From contig NZ_JAKEVD010000010.1 of assembly GCF_022398325.1 (NCBI RefSeq), forward strand, positions 61,369 to 125,368: a stretch of 64,000 nucleotides of DNA. Direction: 5' to 3'. The first letter of the stretch is position 1. Each line of letters begins with the position of its first letter. Below, piece after piece: positions 48,223-55,473 of this stretch. Origin of the DNA: Shewanella sp. Isolate13. Lineage in GTDB: Bacteria > Pseudomonadota > Gammaproteobacteria > Enterobacterales > Shewanellaceae. The position numbers and the translations under genes are program-made. The notes beneath the pieces were generated by a model, which was not told where the DNA came from, did not search any database, and worked only from the letters and a program-made list of their open reading frames with translations.

Positions 48223-49239
48223 TTAAACTCTTGGTTTAGCCGACGAGTCTCTAATCACCGGCTCTGGCTGAAATACTTTCGCAAGTTCTGAACTCTGATC
48301 TCGGCGTTTAGCAATCAATAACTCGGTTGCGATATGCGCAATCTCTTCGTTGGGCTGATGCACGGTTGTGAGTTTTGGCCAAGTCTGACGTGAAAACGGA
48401 CTATCCTCGAAACCAACAATAGAGATGTCCGATGGGATGTCTACACCTTCTAATCTTGCCGCAAACAATGCTCCTGCAGCGATTTCATCGTTACAAGCGA
48501 CAATCGCAGTCGGTCTAATCTTTTGATTTAGTAATGCTTTAGCACCTTGAACTCCTGACTCAAATGAATACTTTCCATCGATAATATAACTGTCGTTAAC
48601 TGCGATGCTGTTATTCTCGAGTGCTTGCTTAAACCCAGATAAACGCTCTTTAGTTGATTGGTGTTCATGGTCACCACTCAAGAAGGCGATATGCTTATGG
48701 CCAAGATCAATAAGATGCTGCGTAATTGAAACCGCACCGGATCTGTCGTTAACCAGAACCGCTAAACCAGAACCCGCCTCAACTTTTTCCCCCGCAATAA
48801 TACGCACATAGCTGGCATCGATTTTATCGAGTGCAGCCAAGATCACCGGATCTTCAGAAAGTGGTGGTGTGAGTACTAAACCAGACAAACGATTGTGCTT
48901 AACCAACTTGGTCAAATCTTCGCAGATATTGTCAGCCCGAGAGTTACAAGGGTGGATCAATAGCTCGTAACCTAGGTCTTTACAGGCCGACAGGATGCCG
49001 TTCTGCATATCGATAATATAGTAGGCATTGGGATTATCATAAATAAAACCAATTACATAAGATTTAGTTCCAGCCAAATTCCTTGCTGCTAAGTTGGGCT
49101 GGTAGTTAAGCTCTTTAATGGCTGCGTGCACTTTATCTATCGTGGCTTGCTTAACCGAAGGCTCATTATTAGTAACCCGTGACACTGTTTTTATCGATAC
49201 GCCAGCATGTTTGGCAACATCATTTATGGTGACTTTCAT
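48223..49239 (-). CDS. nagR: NagR: LacI-family repressor of GlcNAc/chitin genes
   Basis: LacI-type regulator of 338 residues. The N-terminal helix-turn-helix reads TINDVAKHAGVSIKTVSRVTNNEPSV; the rest is a periplasmic-binding-protein-like sensor domain. In Shewanella the NagR of this cluster represses the GlcNAc genes through the pseudo-palindrome TGACArCGyTGTCA, and five such sites are found in this window next to its neighbours. The inducer is expected to be GlcNAc-6-phosphate or a related sugar. It is divergent from the TonB receptor gene. Confidence 0.9.
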   Translation of the reverse strand: MKVTINDVAKHAGVSIKTVSRVTNNEPSVKQATIDKVHAAIKELNYQPNLAARNLAGTKSYVIGFIYDNPNAYYIIDMQNGILSACKDLGYELLIHPCNSRADNICEDLTKLVKHNRLSGLVLTPPLSEDPVILAALDKIDASYVRIIAGEKVEAGSGLAVLVNDRSGAVSITQHLIDLGHKHIAFLSGDHEHQSTKERLSGFKQALENNSIAVNDSYIIDGKYSFESGVQGAKALLNQKIRPTAIVACNDEIAAGALFAARLEGVDIPSDISIVGFEDSPFSRQTWPKLTTVHQPNEEIAHIATELLIAKRRDQSSELAKVFQPEPVIRDSSAKPRV

Positions 49240-49661
49240 TAAGCGGGATTCTCATTAGTTAAACATTCTGTGACGCCAAAGCAGGGTAACACAAAATTAA
49301 CAAATCGCGCTGAGATGGTGCAATTTGTCCTTAAATTTTGCGGTTATAGTGCGAAGTTTTATCAAAATTAGCAATGATAAGTCGCGAAATTTTTGTGTTT
49401 TTTCTTTCATATAAAAAAAAGTGAATTAATTATTCACAATATTCGAATGTAATTAACTACCTGTATTTAAATGGTTATTGGGTGAGCTGTTTCGCACTTT
49501 TGTTGTTTTATATAAATATAATTGGTGTTGCGGTTATTTTGTTGTGGCGCAAGTGTTAATAGTTGTGTAATCTTTGGTCTAGACATGACAGCGTTGTCAT
49601 TCCGCTTCTGGAATGGTTATGGATATAAAAAAAAGATAATAAGTTATGGAAGGGAAACGAG
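49240..49661. other. nagR/TonB-receptor divergent intergenic region
   Basis: A 422-base AT-rich gap with no gene. It holds the NagR site at 49586-49599 and a palindrome GTGAAT-TAATT-ATTCAC at 49421-49437 of unknown role. Confidence 0.6.
49586..49599. promoter_or_regulatory. NagR operator 1 (TonB receptor gene)
   Basis: TGACAGCGTTGTCA, 62 bases before the TonB receptor start. It fits the NagR consensus TGACArCGyTGTCA exactly and has the same core as four other sites in this cluster. Confidence 0.85.
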
Positions 49662-52268
49662 ATGCGACCATCTACCTTTAAGAAAAGTGTACTAGCTACA
49701 AATATCGCGCTGCTGATGAGCGGAGCTATGTCTGTTTCTGCTATAGCTGCAGAGGCTGATGCGAAAGCCGCAGCAGACGAAAACATTGAAAAGATTGAAG
49801 TTCGTGGTATGCGTGCTTCAATGAAAGCTTCAATTAATGCTAAAAGATTCTCAGACTCAGTTGTTGATGCTGTGACAGCTGAGGACATTGGTAAGTTTCC
49901 CGATGGTGACGTAGGTGAGTCACTTGCACGTATTCCGGGTGTTGCCGTTAACCGCCAATTTGGTCAAGGCCAACAGGTGTCAATCCGTGGTGCTTCAAGC
50001 CAGTTAACTCGCACTTTGCTTAACGGCCATTCGGTTGCCTCGACAGGTTGGTACGACCAACAGGCCATCGACCGTAGCTTTAACTATTCTCTACTTCCGC
50101 CTGAAATGGTCGGTGCAATCGAAGTTTATAAGTCATCACAAGCGGATATTCCAGAAGGTGGTATCGGTGGTACGGTAATCGTTAAGACCCGTAAGCCACT
50201 AGACCTTGATTCAAACTCGATATTTATCAGCGCTAAAGGCGACTACGGTACGATTTCTGAGGAGATCGATCCTGAGCTTTCAGGTTTGTACAGCTGGAAG
50301 AACGAAGATGAAAACTTCGGTTTCCTACTTTCAGCAGCGGCTTCTGAAACCAACTATCAACGTAATGGCATTGAATCACTAGTAGGCTGGGGTGATATCG
50401 TTCCAACAACATTTGAGCAGGAACGTGAGCGCACAGCAATCAATGGTGCATTGCAATATCGTCCTACCGACAACTTAGAGTTTGGCTTAAATATCATGAG
50501 TCTTGATATGAAAGCTAACAACGCTAACACCTCGTTGTTCTTGATGTTCCCAGATGATAAGGAAGCGGCCTGTGAGCAGACGAATGCTTCAGGTACTTGT
50601 ACCTTCTATCGTCGTGACGGACAAGGTGAGAATCCAGGTTGGGCGCAAACATGGGCGCGTAAAGCGAGCATGGATTCAAATACTTACGATTTAGATTTTA
50701 AATATGAAGCAGACAACTACACCTTAGAGGGCCGAGTGGGTAACACTAAGTCTGAAGGTGGTACCGATATGACCGCTAACTACGGTTTCTGGTTAGGTCA
50801 GCCTGGTGATTATGCGGGCACATATGATGCGACTGGTGAAGTAATTAAAATTGATATCGCTAATAAGTCATTTGGGGCTGAAGATTTCGGTGGTCCACTT
50901 TCACCAGCTGGTTGGTCGCTTAAGAAGCAACCAAACTCGGATGAAGAGACTTACGCACAGTTTGATGTCACAGTGCCTGTAGATTTCGGTGCAATAACCT
51001 CATTTAAGACCGGTGTTCGCTGGGCGGATCATGATGTGAAGCAGGAAACGTTCCCTGCTATTGTTAATCCAGATGTGACGGCTAAAGATGCATCGGCTTA
51101 CTACTCAGGTACTGTGTCTTCTGGTGCAGGCTTTACTCTGCCTAAACCAAATCTAGACGCCATGCTTGCAGATGCAAATGCGGCAATTGGTGGCTTTAGC
51201 AAAGAAGGTCCAGTTTATAAGTCTGGTTACGGTACGATTACTGAAGAGAACCTAGCGCTATATCTAATGGCTAATTTCGAGTCAGATGGTATTCGCGGTA
51301 ATTTCGGCCTACGTTATATCTCAACCGATGCCTCTTCTGATTATTATAAGTTGCAATCTGACGGCACTTACGCTGATAACTTAAGCACAATGGATGCGAG
51401 CTACAATGATGTGTTACCTAGCGTAAACGTAGCCTTTGATGTTGCACCCGATGTGATTATTCGTACTTCGGCATCACAAGTTATCTCACGTCCTAACTAT
51501 GGCGATATGTTTGCCTCTTCAGCACTAGCTGGTTATGCCGATGGCACAGCAGGCAATGAAGTGGTTAATACGGGTAACATTGCACTTGAGCCATTTAAGG
51601 CGACGCAAGCGGATCTAGGTGTTGAGTGGTACTTCAGCCCAGATGGTCTTGTTGCTGCGACTTACTTCATTAAAGATATCAGCTCGTTTGTTACTTCAGA
51701 CCAAATTCTAGATCAAAGTATCGGTATTATTGACCCTGATTCGGGTGAAGATAGCTGGACTAAGTCAACTAAGAAAAATGGTACTGGTGGCCAAATTCAG
51801 GGTATTGAGCTGCAGTTACAAGATTCATTTGAAAACGGTCTAGGTTACTCTGCTAACTACACGTTTGCCGATTCAGATGCGCCTGCTGACAACTATCCTG
51901 ACGAAGTGAGTGTATTCTCTGATTCATCTAAGCATACTGTTAACCTCGTGGGTTACTACGAGATGGAAGATTTCTCTGCTCGTGTAGCTTATAACTGGCG
52001 TAGTGAATACATGATCCGTGAACTTCCAGGTTTCTACGGCAACCGTGAGCACCAAGACTACGGTACTGTTGATTTAAGTGCTAACTACAACGTTACTGAT
52101 TACCTATCTGTAACCTTCGAAGTAGTTAACTTACTTGAAGAAGACAGCGTGCAGCTCGGTGTAGCTCCTGATTCTGCAGAGGTTAAGCCAGAGCTTAAGA
52201 ATGGTTACCCAGCATGGAGCTTCGAAGGTGAAGCTCGCTATAAGCTAGGTGTAGCATTACGCTTCTAA
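49662..52268 (+). CDS. TonB-dependent outer-membrane receptor, probably for chitooligosaccharides
   Basis: Outer-membrane receptor of 868 residues with a signal peptide (ending near SAIAAEAD), a plug domain (VDAVTAEDIGKFPDGDVGESLARIPGVAVNR, with SIRGASSQLTRTLLNGHSV) and a 22-strand-type barrel ending in a terminal aromatic (GVALRF). It follows the Xanthomonas/Caulobacter-type receptor pattern. Its place in a NagR-controlled cluster suggests uptake of chitobiose or larger chitin oligomers, but the ligand is inferred. A NagR site lies just upstream. GGAAGGG precedes the ATG. Confidence 0.9.
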   Translation: MRPSTFKKSVLATNIALLMSGAMSVSAIAAEADAKAAADENIEKIEVRGMRASMKASINAKRFSDSVVDAVTAEDIGKFPDGDVGESLARIPGVAVNRQFGQGQQVSIRGASSQLTRTLLNGHSVASTGWYDQQAIDRSFNYSLLPPEMVGAIEVYKSSQADIPEGGIGGTVIVKTRKPLDLDSNSIFISAKGDYGTISEEIDPELSGLYSWKNEDENFGFLLSAAASETNYQRNGIESLVGWGDIVPTTFEQERERTAINGALQYRPTDNLEFGLNIMSLDMKANNANTSLFLMFPDDKEAACEQTNASGTCTFYRRDGQGENPGWAQTWARKASMDSNTYDLDFKYEADNYTLEGRVGNTKSEGGTDMTANYGFWLGQPGDYAGTYDATGEVIKIDIANKSFGAEDFGGPLSPAGWSLKKQPNSDEETYAQFDVTVPVDFGAITSFKTGVRWADHDVKQETFPAIVNPDVTAKDASAYYSGTVSSGAGFTLPKPNLDAMLADANAAIGGFSKEGPVYKSGYGTITEENLALYLMANFESDGIRGNFGLRYISTDASSDYYKLQSDGTYADNLSTMDASYNDVLPSVNVAFDVAPDVIIRTSASQVISRPNYGDMFASSALAGYADGTAGNEVVNTGNIALEPFKATQADLGVEWYFSPDGLVAATYFIKDISSFVTSDQILDQSIGIIDPDSGEDSWTKSTKKNGTGGQIQGIELQLQDSFENGLGYSANYTFADSDAPADNYPDEVSVFSDSSKHTVNLVGYYEMEDFSARVAYNWRSEYMIRELPGFYGNREHQDYGTVDLSANYNVTDYLSVTFEVVNLLEEDSVQLGVAPDSAEVKPELKNGYPAWSFEGEARYKLGVALRF

Positions 52269-52286
52269 GTAGTTAATGTATTGAAT

Positions 52287-52312
52287 AAAGCCCAGCAACG
52301 CTGGGCTTTTTG
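52287..52312 (+). terminator. Terminator of the TonB receptor gene
   Basis: AAAGCCCAGC, AAC, GCTGGGCTTT and a T run, 20 bases after the receptor stop. Confidence 0.88.
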
Positions 52313-52407
52313 TTGTCTATTTAGAAAAGTTAATACTAATGATTTGATTGACTCTATAACCACTATGCTAGATGGTTTTTGGCGGGCGTTAAATACTTGG
52401 AGGTGAG

Positions 52408-53934
52408 ATGGAAATTAAAAGGGTCGCGATAGTAGGTGGTGGTACAGCGGGCTGGTTGGCTGCAAACCATCTAGGTAAGGCACTGGTAAATAGCGAAAAG
52501 TTGTCTATAACCTTAATTGAATCTCCAGATATTCCAACCATAGGGGTGGGCGAGGGCACTGTCCCGGCTATCCGTCAATCACTTAAAAGCTTTGGCATAA
52601 GTGAAACTGAGTTTATTCGCCGCTGTGATGTGACCTTTAAGCAATCGATAAAGTTCGTTAACTGGCTCGATAAGCACAAACATGGCCAGCAGAACTTTTA
52701 TCATCACCTGTTCGATATGCCTGGCACAGTGCTGCAGGATTTAACCGAGCGTTGGTTATCGAATAAAGAGGGATGCTACGCAGGTGCTGTATCGCCTCAA
52801 CATGCCGTTTGTGAGGCTTTTAGGGCGCCAAAGAATATAAGCGATCCAGAGTATTCAGGAAAGCTAGGTTACGCTTATCACCTCAATGCGGCCAAGTTTG
52901 CAGAGTTACTCGGTGAGAATGCCAAACAGCGTTTTAGGGTTGAGCACCTTCGCGCCAATGTTAAGGAGGTTGTTCTTGGGCAAGACGGTGAGATAGCTTC
53001 TCTTATTACAGATTGCGCTGGTACGTTAGATTTCGACTTCTATATTGATTGCAGTGGTTTTGCTTCATTACTTATAGATAAGGCGCTTAAAGTACCTTTT
53101 ATCAATAAGGCTGAGCAGTTGTTTGTCGATAAAGCTGTAGTGGTTCAGGTGCCAACTGCTAATGACGATATTATCCCCCCTTTTACCATCTCTACTGCTC
53201 ATCAGGCTGGCTGGATTTGGGATATCGCGTTGAGTAATCGCCGTGGTGTAGGCCTTGTCTACTCTTCTAAGTATATGGATGATGAGACGGCAATTAATAA
53301 GTTAGATAAATACCTAGGTGGACAGCTTGCCCAGCATCAACACCGAATTATTCCTATGACGGTAGGCTACCGAGAGCGATCATGGGAGAAAAACTGCGTA
53401 GCATTGGGCTTGGCACAAGGCTTCTTAGAGCCCTTAGAGGCCACATCTATTCTTTTGACCGATTTTGCTGCCGGATTCTTAGCGCAGCGCTTCCCAACCT
53501 CGACGTCACAGCTTACCGGAATGCAGCAGCGTTTTAATCATGTTATGAATTATGCTTGGGATCGAGTCGTCGACTTTATCAAGTTGCATTACTGCCTGTC
53601 TGATCGCAATGACTCACAATTTTGGATAGATAATCGAGATCCGGCAACTATTTCCGATGAGCTAAAAAAGCGTTTGGCAATGTGGCAAGACTTTGTCCCT
53701 GCTAGAGAGGACTTCTTTAGCAAGTTTGAGGTCTTTGATTTAGAGAACTTTCTCTATGTTCTATATGGTATGGATCATACGCCTACGGATAAGGTTTTAT
53801 GCAGTGAGCCGAGCGCGTATAGCGCGGCTTCATATCAGAGATTAAATAATCTGGTGACACATCTTGTTGAAGAGCTGCCCCAGCATAGAGAGCTACTTGA
53901 TAAAATAAAGCGTTATGGTTTACAAAAATTATAG
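52408..53934 (+). CDS. Flavin-dependent tryptophan-halogenase-like protein
   Basis: FAD-binding protein of 508 residues in the tryptophan halogenase family. The nucleotide loop VGGGTAGWLAANHL is near residue 9; a lysine at 78 (DVTFKQSIKF) and a glutamate near 341 (GFLEPLEATSI) match the catalytic Lys79 and Glu346 of PrnA; the WxWxI segment (W269, W271) is present, although the following Pro is Ala. Whether it halogenates anything is unknown. Such genes often sit beside TonB receptors and SapC genes in marine bacteria, suggesting a role in receptor or sugar use. It has its own weak promoter region; no NagR site is visible directly upstream. AGGTGAG precedes the ATG. Confidence 0.85.
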   Translation: MEIKRVAIVGGGTAGWLAANHLGKALVNSEKLSITLIESPDIPTIGVGEGTVPAIRQSLKSFGISETEFIRRCDVTFKQSIKFVNWLDKHKHGQQNFYHHLFDMPGTVLQDLTERWLSNKEGCYAGAVSPQHAVCEAFRAPKNISDPEYSGKLGYAYHLNAAKFAELLGENAKQRFRVEHLRANVKEVVLGQDGEIASLITDCAGTLDFDFYIDCSGFASLLIDKALKVPFINKAEQLFVDKAVVVQVPTANDDIIPPFTISTAHQAGWIWDIALSNRRGVGLVYSSKYMDDETAINKLDKYLGGQLAQHQHRIIPMTVGYRERSWEKNCVALGLAQGFLEPLEATSILLTDFAAGFLAQRFPTSTSQLTGMQQRFNHVMNYAWDRVVDFIKLHYCLSDRNDSQFWIDNRDPATISDELKKRLAMWQDFVPAREDFFSKFEVFDLENFLYVLYGMDHTPTDKVLCSEPSAYSAASYQRLNNLVTHLVEELPQHRELLDKIKRYGLQKL

Positions 53935-53949
53935 TTAGCTAGGGTTAAG

Positions 53950-53980
53950 AGCCAAACTCACGTTATTGCGAGTTTGGCTT
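53950..53980. terminator. Bidirectional hairpin between the halogenase-like gene and sapC
   Basis: AGCCAAACTC and GAGTTTGGCT, ten-pair perfect stem with a ten-base loop at the convergent junction. T runs are short. Confidence 0.6.
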
Positions 53981-53993
53981 AATCAATAAGGGC

Positions 53994-54722
53994 TTAGTGA
54001 GTCAAATCGTAGTGGTTTTGTTTTTCAATCAGACGTGGGATCTGCTGCAGTGATAGTAAATGAGCGTAGATTAGTGGTAGCAGGCCGTTCTCTTTTAGGG
54101 ATATAAACTCTTCATTACTAAGCTGGTTTAACGCTTTCTCATCAACAACATATATACCGTCGATGTTTATTGGTTGCTGACTTTCGGCTAGCTTAACCGT
54201 TAACTGTTTTGCCGTGAACAAGCTCTTGGATGCTAGGAGCTGACAAATATTGCCTGTCTGTTCATTAAAAGCGGCTATTTCAAGTAGCGCTTGAGTTCGT
54301 TTCTTAAGGTATTCACTCTGCTCTTTATTATCGTTAAATAAGCGATGTGCATTCTCTGCAGCTTCGGTTACTAACGGGCTAGCGGTATCGACGCAGATTA
54401 GAACGTTGTCACTTTCTTGACTGGTCTTAACTAAAGATAAGGGGGCGTTATTAAAGCCTCGAGGTTTTATCATTGCTGGCCAATCACTGCTTTGACAGTA
54501 GAGGTTTAGGCCGTTTTTAACTCCCATCATGGCGACAGGAATAAATTGTCCAGTCTCGCTGTTCTTAACAAAAACCAGTGGAAACTCGGTCGCTAATTGA
54601 TGAAATTCATGAAAAACAACAGGAATGAGCTGCTGCTCGGCAAAGCGGCGATAGTCTTGTGACTCGGCAATACACATTTCAAGATGATTTTCAGAGTTAA
54701 GTGGGACGATATTATTCTTCAT
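53994..54722 (-). CDS. SapC-family protein
   Basis: A 242-residue protein with the SapC family pattern, opening MKNNIVPLNSENHLEM and with FVKNSETGQFIPVAMMGVKNGLNLY. SapC was named from Campylobacter S-layer loci, but most members lie next to TonB receptors and have no established function. No signal peptide or membrane segment is visible, so it is probably cytoplasmic. The frame extends to 54788, but the ATG at 54722 has AAGGA ahead. It is preceded by a perfect NagR palindrome, tying it to GlcNAc control. Confidence 0.82.
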   Translation of the reverse strand: MKNNIVPLNSENHLEMCIAESQDYRRFAEQQLIPVVFHEFHQLATEFPLVFVKNSETGQFIPVAMMGVKNGLNLYCQSSDWPAMIKPRGFNNAPLSLVKTSQESDNVLICVDTASPLVTEAAENAHRLFNDNKEQSEYLKKRTQALLEIAAFNEQTGNICQLLASKSLFTAKQLTVKLAESQQPINIDGIYVVDEKALNQLSNEEFISLKENGLLPLIYAHLLSLQQIPRLIEKQNHYDLTH

Positions 54723-54825
54723 TGTTATAGGGTCCTTGAGCGTAATCCATTTGCAAGCCACTAGAAAACTAACACAGGCGTGTTGCAATTGCGTGTTTTT
54801 TGTTGTGCTTAGGTATACTTATAAG

Positions 54826-54839
54826 TGACAACGTTGTCA
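54826..54839. promoter_or_regulatory. NagR operator 2 (sapC)
   Basis: TGACAACGTTGTCA is a perfect 14-base palindrome, about 104 bases upstream of the sapC start. Confidence 0.85.
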
Positions 54840-55111
54840 ATTAAGCCTCGGGAATAACACCTTACAGATCTAGATAGCTATGCTTTCGCCTCATCGGTAC
54901 CTAGGTTAATTTTATCTACTGTTATCTAGGGCCTATTTCTTATATGAACCTTTTTTAGTGCCGCTAATGTTCATATCGGGTGTCAAAGAAGAGAGTCGTA
55001 ATCAATATTAATATCGAGGGTTATGGTTTAAGGTATTGTTTTTATAATGCTTTACTCTTGATTGTCTCAGTAGGGAGAATATAAATACAGCTAAATGTCA
55101 GATAAATGTAG

Positions 55112-55139
55112 TTGTTTTGTACATATTTGTGTATATTCT
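55112..55139 (+). promoter_or_regulatory. Promoter of the hex leader
   Basis: TTGTTT (55112-55117) and TATTCT (55134-55139) are 16 bases apart. Predicted transcription start near 55146 falls in the NagR operator, the classic position for repression. Confidence 0.5.
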
Positions 55140-55142
55140 GAA

Positions 55143-55156
55143 TGACAGCGTTGTCA
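55143..55156. promoter_or_regulatory. NagR operator 3 (hex)
   Basis: TGACAGCGTTGTCA, overlapping the predicted transcription start ahead of the hex leader. Confidence 0.88.
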
Positions 55157-55190
55157 TCTGCTTGTGTGACAGGTTGTTTGTAAGGTCTTC

Positions 55191-55226
55191 ATGGACGGGA
55201 AGAGGTCTCTCGTTTCATGTCTTTGA
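55191..55226 (+). CDS. Possible short leader ORF upstream of hex
   Basis: ATG at 55191 opens an 11-codon frame (MDGKRSLVSCL) with AAGG five bases ahead, inside the predicted hex leader and about 50 bases before its terminator. The spacing and position suggest a regulatory leader peptide, but the sequence has no run of one amino acid and could be chance. Confidence 0.3.
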   Translation: MDGKRSLVSCL

Positions 55227-55278
55227 CGAACAATTATGTTTGTTACTCCTATATAGTCTCTCCCCAGAAACTAGCGTG

Positions 55279-55313
55279 GGCCGAGTACTTTAAGAGTACT
55301 CGGCCATTTTTTT
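55279..55313 (+). terminator. Intrinsic terminator inside the hex leader
   Basis: GGCCGAGTACT and AGTACTCGGCC form an 11-pair perfect stem with a five-base loop, followed by A and seven T residues. It lies between the NagR-controlled promoter and hex (ATG 55474), so most transcripts would stop about 165 bases after starting unless the terminator is bypassed. Confidence 0.88.
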
Positions 55314-55473
55314 ATCTGGCACAATAGAGGAGCCTTACGCAAGGTATTGAGAAACAAGCGTGTTAGAACCTAAGTAATACTGAGTTCTCGTTGATTTTCA
55401 TAAGGGGGAGAAATAACGAGACCGAGCTTGAGCATTTCACCTTTAAATAACAATAGAAATCATAGGGAATGTA

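Larger units (their letters stand above)
54723..55473. other. sapC/hex divergent intergenic region
   Basis: A 751-base gap. It holds NagR operators at 54826-54839 (sapC side) and 55143-55156 (hex side), a promoter at 55112-55139, a short leader ORF at 55191-55226 and a strong terminator at 55279-55313, all upstream of hex. Nothing else coding is supported; a loose eight-base inverted repeat (ATATGAAC/GTTCATAT) at 54942-54976 is of unknown meaning. Confidence 0.65.

Noticed and set aside
49421..49437. GTGAATTAATTATTCAC as an ArgR box
   Set aside because: The TGAAT/ATTCA halves are five bases apart where ArgR needs four, and no arginine gene is near.
54942..54976. ATATGAAC/GTTCATAT inverted repeat in the sapC-hex gap
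   Set aside because: Eight-base AT-rich arms with a 19-base loop, likely chance; not near either promoter.
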